Numbered from the stretch's first letter, positions 17,701-29,703 are shown. The stretch: DNA of 64,000 bases from Halomonas aestuarii (GCF_001886615.1 NZ_CP018139.1:806001-870000); one strand, 5' to 3'. Notes: a model not told the origin generated them from the letters alone. Numbers and translations are program-made.

Positions 17701-18139
17701 GGTCATGCTTCCCTGATGGCTCAGGTCGGCATGTCGAATCGGCACCAGAGTGCGCGCCCCGCACCCAGCTCAGCTGAGTGTGCGCCTGAGCCTGCACCGT
17801 CACCTATCGACACCTGCCTTGCCCTGTAGACAGCGGCCCACGAAACGGTGCGTCGGTAGGATGCTTCCCCGATGTCGAAGAATGGACATCCCCCGTACGG
17901 CTTACCATCCCACCGGCTTGCCCCGGCCCATGGGAGTTCCTTTGTTGGGTTCCCCCTGACCGGACACGTCGAGACATGCGGTTCCATCGCCCTGGGTGAC
18001 GGCCCCCGCGACGCGCGTTCCACGGCCAACAAAAGGGGCCGGCCCGCGCAAGGCGGGTCGACCCGGCTATGGATGTCCATCAAGCGATCCAGTCTGGTCA
18101 ATGAGACGGGCCCACCAAATGGCAGGCCCGCCTACTGGC
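17701..18139. other. Convergent intergenic region between two giant genes
   Basis: About 440 bases between convergently read adhesin genes. The only recognisable elements are the minus-strand terminator at 18031-18067 and some local GC-rich inverted repeats (for example GGGCC..GGCCC around 18102-18128). No gene is supported. Confidence 0.5.
18031..18067 (-). terminator. Rho-independent terminator of the 2602-aa adhesin gene
   Basis: Read on the minus strand, a long GC-rich stem (GCCGGGTCGACCCGCC / GCGGGCCGGCCCC) is followed by TTTT. It is nearly identical to the terminator at 29878-29914 after the other minus-strand adhesin, so it was copied with the operon duplication. Confidence 0.8.
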
Positions 18140-21100
18140 TTAGAGCAAGTTCACGGTGAAGTCGTCCGTCGCGGTATCGTTGTCGCCGTCCTCGAGCGTG
18201 GCGGTGAAGTCCATCGCGAGAGGTTCCGGTTCGAACTCCGTCTCGACGTCGAAGGAGATGATCGGGATCTTCACGGTTCCAAGCCCCATGGTGAACTGGA
18301 CCGCATCGATCTGGTTGACCTGGTTCTCACCGCTTTCAATGGTGAACGAGCTGCCGCCCTTTGCCTCCTTCGGCACCGACGTGTCGTTGTTGGCGTAATG
18401 GGTAAGGTCCAACTCCTCGACCAATATAGGCCCAGAGACGCTACCGTCTGCATAGTAGACGGTGTAGTAGAGGTCCTCCGTCGCCGTATCGTAGCCCTGC
18501 ACCGTGCTCGAGATATAGACCGTCACGCTGTCGACGAGCGTCTCCGGGTTGACGACGAAGCTCTCGTCCCCCGAGGTGATCGTCGTGCCAGCGAACGCCC
18601 CGGTGCCGTCCCCCTCATCGGCGCCATCGAGGTTGTTGTTGTTGATGCCGATGCCTGCCGTCGACACGTTCATCTGCGTCCCCGGGTTGACCAGGTCGGG
18701 CAGCGGCAGCAACGCCTCGATCTCCTCCTCCGTCAGATCGAGCTCGCCGCGGACGACGAGGTCGAGGATGCTGTCGATGTCTACGGGCTCCGCCGGATCC
18801 GACCGGACCGCTGTCGGCACCGCGCCGAAGAACACGATGTCGTCATTGCCAGCATCGGTCGGCGGCTCGCCACCGAACAAGAGGGTCCTCACTTCATCCG
18901 GCCCACCGGCCTTCAGGGTGCCCTGCGAGGTATCGAAGGTCGAGGTCGAGGTAGGCAAATCGTCGATGACGATGCTGTAGGTATCGGCGACGGGATCGAA
19001 GGTGAGGCTGAAGTCGACCGTCTGCTCATTGATGACTCCGTCGTCCGTGAAGTCGCCCGTGACCGATCCCGCCCACGAGAGGTTGCCCGTCCTGGCGAAC
19101 GTGCTGTTGGTGGTGGAGGTCGTTTGCGTCCCGTTGGCGTCGATCTCGAAGCTGTCGAACGTCACGTTCAGCGAGTCGAAGCCATCCGCCCCAGGCAGGT
19201 CGGACCACGTGCCATCTGCTCCCGCCTGGTAGGTCCCCGACGCGTCATTCACGGTCACCGCCGGCCCGTCATCGCCGAAGCGCACGTTGCCGCCGAGGTC
19301 GAGCGCCTCGGAGTTGACGCCGCTGGTGTCACCCTCGCTGTCGGTGGTCTCGGCCGAGGCCACCAGCTCGACCAGCCCGTTGGCCAGCTCCCGCACGTCA
19401 ACGATATAGGCACCCTCGTACTCGTCGGTCGTGCCGTGGTCGATCACCGCGCTCTGGGTCTGCGTCAGCACGCCCGTCGTGGCGTTCAGCGCCAGGGTGA
19501 AGACCGTGAAGCCGTCACCTGCGCCCTCCGACGTATCCGTCGAGCCGGTCACCAGGGTGCCGTCATCGTTGATGTAGAGTCTGATCGGATCGCCGCCCGA
19601 GGTCAGGCCCGAGGGATCACCCTCCGCCACACCGGTCGCCAGTTGCAGCGCGTAGGAGACGACCGTCGAGTCGCCGCCGTCGGCGCCGAAGTCGTCCTGG
19701 ATGCCGATCGTGAAGGCGGTGGAGAAGTCGACCACCGCGACCAGCGGCGTGCTCGTGCTGGTGTCGTCGCCGCTCTCGGTGCCGGTGAAGTTGCCGTCGG
19801 TCAGCCCACCGTCGAAGGTCAACCCGACCGGTTCGGCCCCGCTCAGGGCCACTGTCGGATCGGCCGGCCCGTCGTCGCCGAAGCGCACGTTGCCGCCGAG
19901 GTCGAGCGCCTCGGAGTTGACGCCGCTGGTGTCACCCTCGCTGTCGGTGGTCTCGGCCGAGGCCACCAGCTCGACCAGCCCGTTGGCCAGCTCCCGCACG
20001 TCAACGATATAGGCACCCTCGTACTCGTCGGTCGTGCCGTGGTCGATCACCGCGCTCTGGGTCTGCGTCAGCACGCCCGTCGTGGCGTTCAGCGCCAGGG
20101 TGAAGACCGTGAAGCCGTCACCTGCGCCCTCCGACGTATCCGTCGAGCCGGTCACCAGGGTGCCGTCATCGTTGATGTAGAGTCTGATCGGATCGCCGCC
20201 CGAGGTCAGGCCCGAGGGATCACCCTCCGCCACACCGGTCGCCAGTTGCAGCGCGTAGGAGACGACCGTCGAGTCGCCGCCGTCGGCGCCGAAGTCGTCC
20301 TGGATGCCGATCGTGAAGGCGGTGGAGAAGTCGACCACCGCGACCAGCGGCGTGCTCGTGCTGGTGTCGTCGCCGCTCTCGGTGCCGGTGAAGTTGCCGT
20401 CGGTCAGCCCGCCGTCGAAGGTCAACCCGACCGGTTCGGCCCCGCTCAGGGCCACTGTCGGATCGGCCGGCCCGTCGTCGCCGAAGCGCACGTTGCCGCC
20501 GAGGTCGAGCGCCTCGGAGTTGACGCCGCTGGTGTCACCCTCGCTGTCGGTGGTCTCGGCCGAGGCCACCAGCTCGACCAGCCCGTTGGCCAGCTCCCGC
20601 ACGTCAACGATATAGGCACCCTCGTACTCGTCGGTCGTGCCGTGGTCGATCACCGCGCTCTGGGTCTGCGTCAGCACGCCCGTCGTGGCGTTCAGCGCCA
20701 GGGTGAAGACCGTGAAGCCGTCACCTGCGCCCTCCGACGTATCCGTCGAGCCGGTCACCAGGGTGCCGTCATCGTTGATGTAGAGTCTGATCGGATCGCC
20801 GCCCGAGGTCAGGCCCGAGGGATCACCCTCCGCCACACCGGTCGCCAGTTGCAGCGCGTAGGAGACGACCGTCGAGTCGCCGCCGTCGGCGCCGAAGTCG
20901 TCCTGGATGCCGATCGTGAAGGCGGTGGAGAAGTCGACCACCGCGACCAGCGGCGTGCTCGTGCTGGTGTCGTCGCCGCTCTCGGTGCCGGTGAAGTTGC
21001 CGTCGGTCAGCCCACCGTCGAAGGTCAACCCGACCGGTTCGGCCCCGCTCAGGGCCACTGTCGGATCGGCCGGCCCGTCGTCGCCGAAGCGCACGTTGCC

Positions 21101-24100
21101 GCCGAGGTCGAGCGCCTCGGAGTTGACGCCGCTGGTGTCACCCTCGCTGTCGGTGGTCTCGGCCGAGGCCACCAGCTCGACCAGCCCGTTGGCCAGCTCC
21201 CGCACGTCAACGATATAGGCACCCTCGTACTCGTCGGTCGTGCCGTGGTCGATCACCGCGCTCTGGGTCTGCGTCAGCACGCCCGTCGTGGCGTTCAGCG
21301 CCAGGGTGAAGACCGTGAAGCCGTCACCTGCGCCCTCCGACGTATCCGTCGAGCCGGTCACCAGGGTGCCGTCATCGTTGATGTAGAGTCTGATCGGATC
21401 GCCGCCCGAGGTCAGGCCCGAGGGATCACCCTCCGCCACACCGGTCGCCAGTTGCAGCGCGTAGGAGACGACCGTCGAGTCGCCGCCGTCGGCGCCGAAG
21501 TCGTCCTGGATGCCGATCGTGAAGGCGGTGGAGAAGTCGACCACCGCGACCAGCGGCGTGCTCGTGCTGGTGTCGTCGCCGCTCTCGGTGCCGGTGAAGT
21601 TGCCGTCGGTCAGCCCGCCGTCGAAGGTCAACCCGACCGGTTCGGCCCCGCTCAGGGCCACTGTCGGATCGGCCGGCCCGTCGTCGCCGAAGCGCACGTT
21701 GCCGCCGAGGTCGAGCGCCTCGGAGTTGACGCCGCTGGTGTCACCCTCGCTGTCGGTGGTCTCGGCCGAGGCCACCAGCTCGACCAGCCCGTTGGCCAGC
21801 TCCCGCACGTCAACGATATAGGCACCCTCGTACTCGTCGGTCGTGCCGTGGTCGATCACCGCGCTCTGGGTCTGCGTCAGCACGCCCGTCGTGGCGTTCA
21901 GCGCCAGGGTGAAGACCGTGAAGCCGTCACCTGCGCCCTCCGACGTATCCGTCGAGCCGGTCACCAGGGTGCCGTCATCGTTGATGTAGAGTCTGATCGG
22001 ATCGCCGCCCGAGGTCAGGCCCGAGGGATCACCCTCCGCCACACCGGTCGCCAGTTGCAGCGCGTAGGAGACGACCGTCGAGTCGCCGCCGTCGGCGCCG
22101 AAGTCGTCCTGGATGCCGATCGTGAAGGCGGTGGAGAAGTCGACCACCGCGACCAGCGGCGTGCTCGTGCTGGTGTCGTCGCCGCTCTCGGTGCCGGTGA
22201 AGTTGCCGTCGGTCAGCCCACCGTCGAAGGTCAACCCGACCGGTTCGGCCCCGCTCAGGGCCACTGTCGGATCGGCCGGCCCGTCGTCGCCGAAGCGCAC
22301 GTTGCCGCCGAGGTCGAGCGCCTCGGAGTTGACGCCGCTGGTGTCACCCTCGCTGTCGGTGGTCTCGGCCGAGGCCACCAGCTCGACCAGCCCGTTGGCC
22401 AGCTCCCGCACGTCAACGATATAGGCACCCTCGTACTCGTCGGTCGTGCCGTGGTCGATCACCGCGCTCTGGGTCTGCGTCAGCACGCCCGTCGTGGCGT
22501 TCAGCGCCAGGGTGAAGACCGTGAAGCCGTCACCTGCGCCCTCCGACGTATCCGTCGAGCCGGTCACCAGGGTGCCGTCATCGTTGATGTAGAGTCTGAT
22601 CGGATCGCCGCCCGAGGTCAGGCCCGAGGGATCACCCTCCGCCACACCGGTCGCCAGTTGCAGCGCGTAGGAGACGACCGTCGAGTCGCCGCCGTCGGCG
22701 CCGAAGTCGTCCTGGATGCCGATCGTGAAGGCGGTGGAGAAGTCGACCACCGCGACCAGCGGCGTGCTCGTGCTGGTGTCGTCGCCGCTCTCGGTGCCGG
22801 TGAAGTTGCCGTCGGTCAGCCCGCCGTCGAAGGTCAACCCGACCGGTTCGGCCCCGCTCAGGGCCACTGTCGGATCGGCCGGCCCGTCGTCGCCGAAGCG
22901 CACGTTGCCGCCGAGGTCGAGCGCCTCGGAGTTGACGCCGCTGGTGTCACCCTCGCTGTCGGTGGTCTCGGCCGAGGCCACCAGCTCGACCAGCCCGTTG
23001 GCCAGCTCCCGCACGTCAACGATATAGGCACCCTCGTACTCGTCGGTCGTGCCGTGGTCGATCACCGCGCTCTGGGTCTGCGTCAGCACGCCCGTCGTGG
23101 CGTTCAGCGCCAGGGTGAAGACCGTGAAGCCGTCACCTGCGCCCTCCGACGTATCCGTCGAGCCGGTCACCAGGGTGCCGTCATCGTTGATGTAGAGTCT
23201 GATCGGATCGCCGCCCGAGGTCAGGCCCGAGGGATCACCCTCCGCCACACCGGTCGCCAGTTGCAGCGCGTAGGAGACGACCGTCGAGTCGCCGCCGTCG
23301 GCGCCGAAGTCGTCCTGAATGCCGATCGTGAAGGCGGTGGAGAAGTCGACCACCGCGACCAGCGGCGTGCTCGTGCTGGTGTCGTCGCCGCTCTCGGTGC
23401 CGGTGAAGTTGCCGTCGGTCAGCCCGCCGTCGAAGGTCAACCCGACCGGTTCGGCCCCGCTCAGGGCCACTGTCGGATCGGCCGGCCCGTCGTCGCCGAA
23501 GCGCACGTTGCCGCCGAGGTCGAGCGCCTCGGAGTTGACGCCGCTGGTGTCACCCTCGCTGTCGGTGGTCTCGGCCGAGGCCACCAGCTCGACCAGCCCG
23601 TTGGCCAGCTCCCGCACGTCAACGATATAGGCACCCTCGTACTCGTCGGTCGTGCCGTGGTCGATCACCGCGCTCTGGGTCTGCGTCAGCACGCCCGTCG
23701 TGGCGTTCAGCGCCAGGGTGAAGACCGTGAAGCCGTCACCTGCGCCCTCCGACGTATCCGTCGAGCCGGTCACCAGGGTGCCGTCATCGTTGATGTAGAG
23801 TCTGATCGGATCGCCGCCCGAGGTCAGGCCCGAGGGATCACCCTCCGCCACACCGGTCGCCAGTTGCAGCGCGTAGGAGACGACCGTCGAGTCGCCGCCG
23901 TCGGCGCCGAAGTCGTCCTGGATGCCGATCGTGAAGGCGGTGGAGAAGTCGACCACCGCGACCAGCGGCGTGCTCGTGCTGGTGTCGTCGCCGCTCTCGG
24001 TGCCGGTGAAGTTGCCGTCGGTCAGCCCGCCGTCGAAGGTCAACCCGACCGGTTCGGCCCCGCTCAGGGCCACTGTCGGATCGGCCGGCCCGTCGTCACC

Positions 24101-25948
24101 GAAGCGCACGTTGCCGCCGAGGTCGAGCGTGCTGCTAACCACGTTCGACACGTCGTGATCGCCATCGGTGGTCTCGGCCGAGGCCACCAGCTCGACCAGC
24201 CCGTTGGCCAGCGCCCGCTCGTCAACGATATAGGCACCCTCGTAGGTGTCGGTCGTGCCGTGGTCGATCACCGCGCTCTGGGTCTGCGTCAGCACGCCCG
24301 TCGTGGTGTCGAGCGCCAGGGTGAAGACGGTGTTGCCGGCCGCGACCGAGGCCTCGTCCCCGGCGGTAGAGCCGGTCACCAGGGTGCCGTCATCGTTGAT
24401 GTAGAGTCTGATCGGATCGCCGTCCGAGGTCAGGCCCGACGCGGTACCCTCCGCCACCGCGAGCTGCAGCGCGTAGGAGACGACCGACTCTCCGGCACCG
24501 TCGGCCCCGAAGTCGTTGAGGTTGCCGATGGTGAAGGCGTCGGAGAAGTCGACCACCGCGATCGTCGGCGAGGCGTTGGTGTCGTCGGAGCTCTCCGCAC
24601 CGGTGAAGTTGCCGTCCGGCTGAAGCCCGCCGTCGAAGGTCAGCCCGACCGGGTCGTCCCCGCTCAGGGCCACCGTCGGGTCGCCCGGCCCGTCATCGTA
24701 AAAGGAGATCTTCGACCCGATCTCGTCGGTATCCCCGGCGACTTCGGTCAAGGCGAATCCTCCCAGGTCGAAGCTCACGTTCGACCCCTTACCGCTCTCC
24801 GGCTGGGCATTCTCGATGAGGACTCGCTGGTGATCGGCCACCGTCGTATAGCCCACGACATCGCCGGCTTTCACACCGGAGACGATGACCCCGTCGCCAT
24901 CTGTAGTGAAAGACACGGAAGTACCGTTGATCGTGACACCCGTAATTAGCACAGGCACGTCGTCGGCGTCCCCGAGACCGTCCAAGAAATTGACCCCTGT
25001 CTCGAGATCGGTCGTGTAGGCGGTGATCCGCATGCTGACCGTCGTGTTCCCGCCTGGATTGACCTGCGAGACCGTCACGGACGCCCCGCGGGCGTCTGTC
25101 AGTGCCAAGGGCGTGATGTTGGCCTCGACGTCCGCCTCGGTCTGACTGAGGTTCGGCACGATGTAGTCATCAGGGGTCGAGGATGTCGACCCGGACGCGA
25201 AGGTGAAGTAGAGGCCTTCACCCGCCTTGACCTGCTGACCGTTCGTGCCGAGGCTCGTGTCGGTGTTCCCGCTCGTGTTCACGGTGTCGCCGGAGGAGAT
25301 GTTCTCCCCTTCCGACTGGTTGGCCGGATCGCGCCCGGTCACGATGATCGACTGATCCAGGTCGCCGAACCACATGAAGAGGTTGCTGCCCGGAGGCGCA
25401 CCAGCGAAGCTGAATTCCTGCGACTCGAAGGCGGTCACGTAGACGAGATTCGCGAGGTCGTAGGACGCGTCGTGGTCGTTGCCGTCACCGTCGTTGAGTT
25501 GGTCCGCACCATCGTGCTCGATGGCGTCGTATTCCACGACCCAGATGCTGGATTCAAGCGGATCACCTGCCGGTTCCGTGAGATAGATCGCGAACACGAT
25601 CTCATCGGTCATTTCGTCCCGACCCAGGACGATGTTGTCGTTATCCGTGTCGGTGTAGAGCAGGATATCGTTTCCCGTGGAGGTCCGGTCGAACCCGCTG
25701 TCCACGCCGTCCAATGGTTGCCCGTCGCTGCCGGTAAGAGCGACGTTGCCGAGGGTTCCCGTCGGCGAATACCGCACCGCGCTGCCGGAACTGACGGCGG
25801 CTTCGTCGGGACTCGCCGTAGCGCCGAGGGCGGCCAAGCGAGCTAAAAAGTCGGACGGAGGCGTAGTGGCGGTGTCGTCCTGCTGCAGGCCAGCGGTTTC
25901 ATCGATTCCGACCCCGGGAACGAGAATTTGCACAAGTGACTCAGACAT
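18140..25948 (-). CDS. Giant DUF5801/T1SS-143-type repeat adhesin (2602 aa)
   Basis: A 2602-residue, highly acidic protein with no Sec signal. The N-terminus has IDETAGLQQDD, the DETxGLQ signature at the head of DUF5801 repeat proteins, and about 350 residues of unique sequence. Ten DUF5801-like units follow, each beginning FGDDGPADPTVALSGAEPVG; eight are nearly identical 201-residue copies. The C-terminus has about 600 unique residues ending DNDTATDDFTVNLL, an acidic/hydrophobic tail like those of RTX-type type I secretion substrates. GGAGG lies nine bases before the ATG, and that ATG overlaps the stop of the small upstream ORF by eight bases. The ABC/HlyD pair just upstream on the same strand should export it. 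No LapA-style retention or LapG cleavage motif was recognised. Confidence 0.88.
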   Translation of the reverse strand: MSESLVQILVPGVGIDETAGLQQDDTATTPPSDFLARLAALGATASPDEAAVSSGSAVRYSPTGTLGNVALTGSDGQPLDGVDSGFDRTSTGNDILLYTDTDNDNIVLGRDEMTDEIVFAIYLTEPAGDPLESSIWVVEYDAIEHDGADQLNDGDGNDHDASYDLANLVYVTAFESQEFSFAGAPPGSNLFMWFGDLDQSIIVTGRDPANQSEGENISSGDTVNTSGNTDTSLGTNGQQVKAGEGLYFTFASGSTSSTPDDYIVPNLSQTEADVEANITPLALTDARGASVTVSQVNPGGNTTVSMRITAYTTDLETGVNFLDGLGDADDVPVLITGVTINGTSVSFTTDGDGVIVSGVKAGDVVGYTTVADHQRVLIENAQPESGKGSNVSFDLGGFALTEVAGDTDEIGSKISFYDDGPGDPTVALSGDDPVGLTFDGGLQPDGNFTGAESSDDTNASPTIAVVDFSDAFTIGNLNDFGADGAGESVVSYALQLAVAEGTASGLTSDGDPIRLYINDDGTLVTGSTAGDEASVAAGNTVFTLALDTTTGVLTQTQSAVIDHGTTDTYEGAYIVDERALANGLVELVASAETTDGDHDVSNVVSSTLDLGGNVRFGDDGPADPTVALSGAEPVGLTFDGGLTDGNFTGTESGDDTSTSTPLVAVVDFSTAFTIGIQDDFGADGGDSTVVSYALQLATGVAEGDPSGLTSGGDPIRLYINDDGTLVTGSTDTSEGAGDGFTVFTLALNATTGVLTQTQSAVIDHGTTDEYEGAYIVDVRELANGLVELVASAETTDSEGDTSGVNSEALDLGGNVRFGDDGPADPTVALSGAEPVGLTFDGGLTDGNFTGTESGDDTSTSTPLVAVVDFSTAFTIGIQDDFGADGGDSTVVSYALQLATGVAEGDPSGLTSGGDPIRLYINDDGTLVTGSTDTSEGAGDGFTVFTLALNATTGVLTQTQSAVIDHGTTDEYEGAYIVDVRELANGLVELVASAETTDSEGDTSGVNSEALDLGGNVRFGDDGPADPTVALSGAEPVGLTFDGGLTDGNFTGTESGDDTSTSTPLVAVVDFSTAFTIGIQDDFGADGGDSTVVSYALQLATGVAEGDPSGLTSGGDPIRLYINDDGTLVTGSTDTSEGAGDGFTVFTLALNATTGVLTQTQSAVIDHGTTDEYEGAYIVDVRELANGLVELVASAETTDSEGDTSGVNSEALDLGGNVRFGDDGPADPTVALSGAEPVGLTFDGGLTDGNFTGTESGDDTSTSTPLVAVVDFSTAFTIGIQDDFGADGGDSTVVSYALQLATGVAEGDPSGLTSGGDPIRLYINDDGTLVTGSTDTSEGAGDGFTVFTLALNATTGVLTQTQSAVIDHGTTDEYEGAYIVDVRELANGLVELVASAETTDSEGDTSGVNSEALDLGGNVRFGDDGPADPTVALSGAEPVGLTFDGGLTDGNFTGTESGDDTSTSTPLVAVVDFSTAFTIGIQDDFGADGGDSTVVSYALQLATGVAEGDPSGLTSGGDPIRLYINDDGTLVTGSTDTSEGAGDGFTVFTLALNATTGVLTQTQSAVIDHGTTDEYEGAYIVDVRELANGLVELVASAETTDSEGDTSGVNSEALDLGGNVRFGDDGPADPTVALSGAEPVGLTFDGGLTDGNFTGTESGDDTSTSTPLVAVVDFSTAFTIGIQDDFGADGGDSTVVSYALQLATGVAEGDPSGLTSGGDPIRLYINDDGTLVTGSTDTSEGAGDGFTVFTLALNATTGVLTQTQSAVIDHGTTDEYEGAYIVDVRELANGLVELVASAETTDSEGDTSGVNSEALDLGGNVRFGDDGPADPTVALSGAEPVGLTFDGGLTDGNFTGTESGDDTSTSTPLVAVVDFSTAFTIGIQDDFGADGGDSTVVSYALQLATGVAEGDPSGLTSGGDPIRLYINDDGTLVTGSTDTSEGAGDGFTVFTLALNATTGVLTQTQSAVIDHGTTDEYEGAYIVDVRELANGLVELVASAETTDSEGDTSGVNSEALDLGGNVRFGDDGPADPTVALSGAEPVGLTFDGGLTDGNFTGTESGDDTSTSTPLVAVVDFSTAFTIGIQDDFGADGGDSTVVSYALQLATGVAEGDPSGLTSGGDPIRLYINDDGTLVTGSTDTSEGAGDGFTVFTLALNATTGVLTQTQSAVIDHGTTDEYEGAYIVDVRELANGLVELVASAETTDSEGDTSGVNSEALDLGGNVRFGDDGPAVTVNDASGTYQAGADGTWSDLPGADGFDSLNVTFDSFEIDANGTQTTSTTNSTFARTGNLSWAGSVTGDFTDDGVINEQTVDFSLTFDPVADTYSIVIDDLPTSTSTFDTSQGTLKAGGPDEVRTLLFGGEPPTDAGNDDIVFFGAVPTAVRSDPAEPVDIDSILDLVVRGELDLTEEEIEALLPLPDLVNPGTQMNVSTAGIGINNNNLDGADEGDGTGAFAGTTITSGDESFVVNPETLVDSVTVYISSTVQGYDTATEDLYYTVYYADGSVSGPILVEELDLTHYANNDTSVPKEAKGGSSFTIESGENQVNQIDAVQFTMGLGTVKIPIISFDVETEFEPEPLAMDFTATLEDGDNDTATDDFTVNLL
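19262..24085 (-). repeat. 8 x 603-bp tandem coding repeat (201-aa DUF5801 unit)
   Basis: Eight units of exactly 603 bases, almost identical. One diagnostic silent site (plus-strand CCACCGTCG or CCGCCGTCG near 19806 + n x 603) reads A, G, A, G, A, G, G, G from left to right. Unit 7 alone has TCCTGAATG near 23316 where the others have TCCTGGATG. The alternation in units 1-6 suggests growth by 1206-base two-unit blocks. A further divergent unit follows on the right. Confidence 0.97.
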
Positions 25949-26195
25949 TGCCAGCTTCCTCCAAAGAGAAGACTGATGAAAACGATGTTGACTCGCCGTG
26001 ACTCAGGCCCGCCTTGCGGGAGAGATTCGCGGGCTCAGCGAAGTCGAAAACGGGATCGGAACCGAACAGTGCCGCACTCTGCGCTGTCCTGTTCGCGGAG
26101 ACAGCAATCTCATCGTCCTCTGGCAGGTCTCCCGCCGTTTCATCGACCGTGATCGGGTTCGTTACATCCAGGATGTCTTCATGTTGTTCTGCCAT
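25941..26195 (-). CDS. Small ORF resembling an adhesin N-terminus, coupled to the giant gene
   Basis: An 84-residue ORF with GAGGTGG before its ATG. Its sequence contains VTNPITVDETAGDL, DEIAVS and EPANLSRKAGL, which align in order with the first 60 residues of the 1639-aa adhesin (VTNPISVDETPDV, DEIMVS, VPANLSCKEDM). The DNA leader upstream (26196-26290) is also close to that of the 1639-aa gene (34886-34960). It ends in ATGTCTGA, overlapping the start of the 2602-aa gene, so translation is probably coupled. It may be a relic N-terminus severed when another adhesin body was joined in, or a kept leader/accessory peptide. Confidence 0.6.
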   Translation of the reverse strand: MAEQHEDILDVTNPITVDETAGDLPEDDEIAVSANRTAQSAALFGSDPVFDFAEPANLSRKAGLSHGESTSFSSVFSLEEAGNV

Positions 26196-26328
26196 GACCC
26201 ACCTCTGCTCGTTGCCTGATCCCTGGATGTGAATGCTCCCTGCGGGATTCGCCTGTTATCATTGATCTGACCCACTCCGAGGTCCGGCACCGTCGCGCGG
26301 GGGGGCATCCCCCCCTCGAGACAGTGCC

Positions 26329-27694
26329 TCATTCTTCCCTGATGGCCCTGGCCAGCATGTCGGTGATCGGCTTGGTGATGTAGCTGGCGAAGGTCCGTTC
26401 GCCGGTGCGGATCATCGCCTCGGCCGGCATCCCGGACAGCAGCTGCATCTGGTCGGTCATGTCCTGGCGTCCGTCGTCGGTAACCTCCAGCCGCACCCGG
26501 TAGAAACGCACGCCCGTGGCTTCGTCCACCTGACTGTCGGCGCTGACGAAGACCACCCGCGCCGCAATGACGTGGGTCGAGCGCCGGTTGAAGGCGGAGA
26601 AGCGGATCTCGGCGGGCTGACCGACATAGAGCTGGTTGACGTCACGGTCCGGCACCCTGGCCTCGACCAGGAAGCTGTCGTTGACCGGGACGATATCCAG
26701 CAGCGGATCGCCGGCGCGCACCACATCCCCCACCGAGTGCACCCGGCGTTCCACGACGATGCCCGCCACCGGCGCCGTGACCGTGGTGCGCCCCACCTGG
26801 TCCATGAGGTCGACGATCTGCTCCTCGGCCTCGGTGGCCCGGGTCTGGGCCTCGCGCAGCTGCTCGCCGATCTCGCCCTGATACTCCTGCACCGTGATCT
26901 CGTGCTGCACGCGGCTCTCGCTGATCCGGGACCCCAGCCGGGCGATCTCGGCGCGGTGGCTGGCGATCTCGCTGGAGAGCTCCAAGAGGTCGCGCTCCAC
27001 CTCGCGCAGGCGCTGGTTGCCGACCATCCGCTTGCTGAACAACTTGCGCAGGTCGGCCACCTCGGTGCGCAGCGACGCGGCGTGCCGCTCCCCGATCTGG
27101 ACCATCTCCTCGAGTCCCTCGACCTGGCGCTGCAACTGCACGGCCTGCTCGTCCAGCGCCTCCAGGGTGCCCCGCTGGGATTGCCGCCGCGCCATGAACA
27201 GCGCCTGCTGAACGGCAAGGACTTCCTGCACCCGCGGCAGGTCGCTATGGGTCAGCTCCTCGGAAAAGCGCAGTTCGTCATCGCCCCGCTGCTCGGCCAG
27301 CAGCCGCAGTGCGGTGGCTCGCCCGTCCAGGTACTGGGTACGCGCCATCTGGAGCCGTGTGCGCACCCGGGTGTCGTCTAGCACCACCAGCGGTTGTCCC
27401 GCCTCGACACGATCACCGTCGGCGACCAGTATCTGGCGAACGATCCCGCCCTCGAGGTGCTGCACCGAGCGTCGGAAGCTTTCCACGGTCACATGGCCGG
27501 GCGCCACCACGGCCACCGCCAGGTTGGCGGTGGCGGCCCAGCCACCGAAGCCGCCCAGAGCCAGCACCAACACCAGCATGCCGAAGCGCCGATAGGGTCG
27601 ATGGTTGTCGGGCACCACGTGGTATTCCCCCTCCAGCACCGCGGGCTCGGGCGTCCGGGCACCCTCCTGGAGCGAGAGGGCCCGAGAGGTATCG

Positions 27695-27714
<20 letters not shown>
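26329..27714 (-). CDS. Type I secretion membrane-fusion (HlyD/PrtE-like) adaptor
   Basis: A 461-residue adaptor. A short cytoplasmic N-terminus is followed by one membrane helix (FGMLVLVLALGGFGGWAATA, about residues 44-63), then the lipoyl half-motifs VVAPGHVTVESFRRSVQHLEGG and VTAPVAGIVVERRVHSVGD flanking a long coiled-coil region (about residues 120-310). A C-terminal beta-barrel ends KPITDMLARAIREE, a PrtE/HlyD-type tail. It would link the inner-membrane ABC transporter to a TolC-like outer-membrane channel, which is not encoded here. Its start lies 20 bases inside the end of the ABC gene, so the two are co-translated. Confidence 0.93.
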
Positions 27715-29497
<1,783 letters not shown>

Positions 29498-29503
29498 CGG
29501 CAT

Positions 29504-29557
29504 CCATCCTTTAGAGCCCGTGGCTGGCATTACGAAGTGTTACAGGGCTCTGTGACT
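29504..29557 (-). promoter_or_regulatory. Hairpin in the leader of the type I secretion operon
   Basis: AGAGCCC near 29551-29557 and GGGCTCT near 29512-29518 (minus-strand sense) form a seven-base stem whose 3' arm lies directly before the AAAGGA ribosome site. The relic operon at 35185-35237 keeps the same arms (AGAGCCCT / AGGGCTCT) although the loop has changed. This hints at a conserved RNA structure; the function is unknown. Confidence 0.4.
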
Positions 29558-29624
29558 CAAGTTAGCAAGGGCCCATGGCACGGAACGCCTGAAAAAAGGC
29601 ACAAAACAATCCGCTTCGCGACGT

Positions 29625-29698
29625 CATAAACGGCGCGTGGCGGTACTAGGAAACCGGGCGGGGCGATGACCAGAAAAGCAGTATGGGGCGGCTGACTC
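29625..29698. repeat. Degenerate ~24-bp tandem repeats (duplicated array)
   Basis: About three imperfect units of the pattern AAAC-GCG-GGGCGGxGACT. A longer array of the same element follows glyA at 35310-35446. It was carried here by the duplication that also brought the glyA fragment. Confidence 0.55.
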
Positions 29699-29703
29699 GC
29701 CGC

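Noticed and set aside
17996..24949. Very long plus-strand open frame (about 2300 codons) opposite the 2602-aa adhesin gene
   Set aside because: It is the antisense shadow of the 603-base repeats; the absence of stops in one unit is copied eight times. Its composition (Arg/Gly/Val/Asp-rich) and lack of ribosome site or known domains argue against a gene, while the minus-strand reading is a coherent DUF5801 protein.
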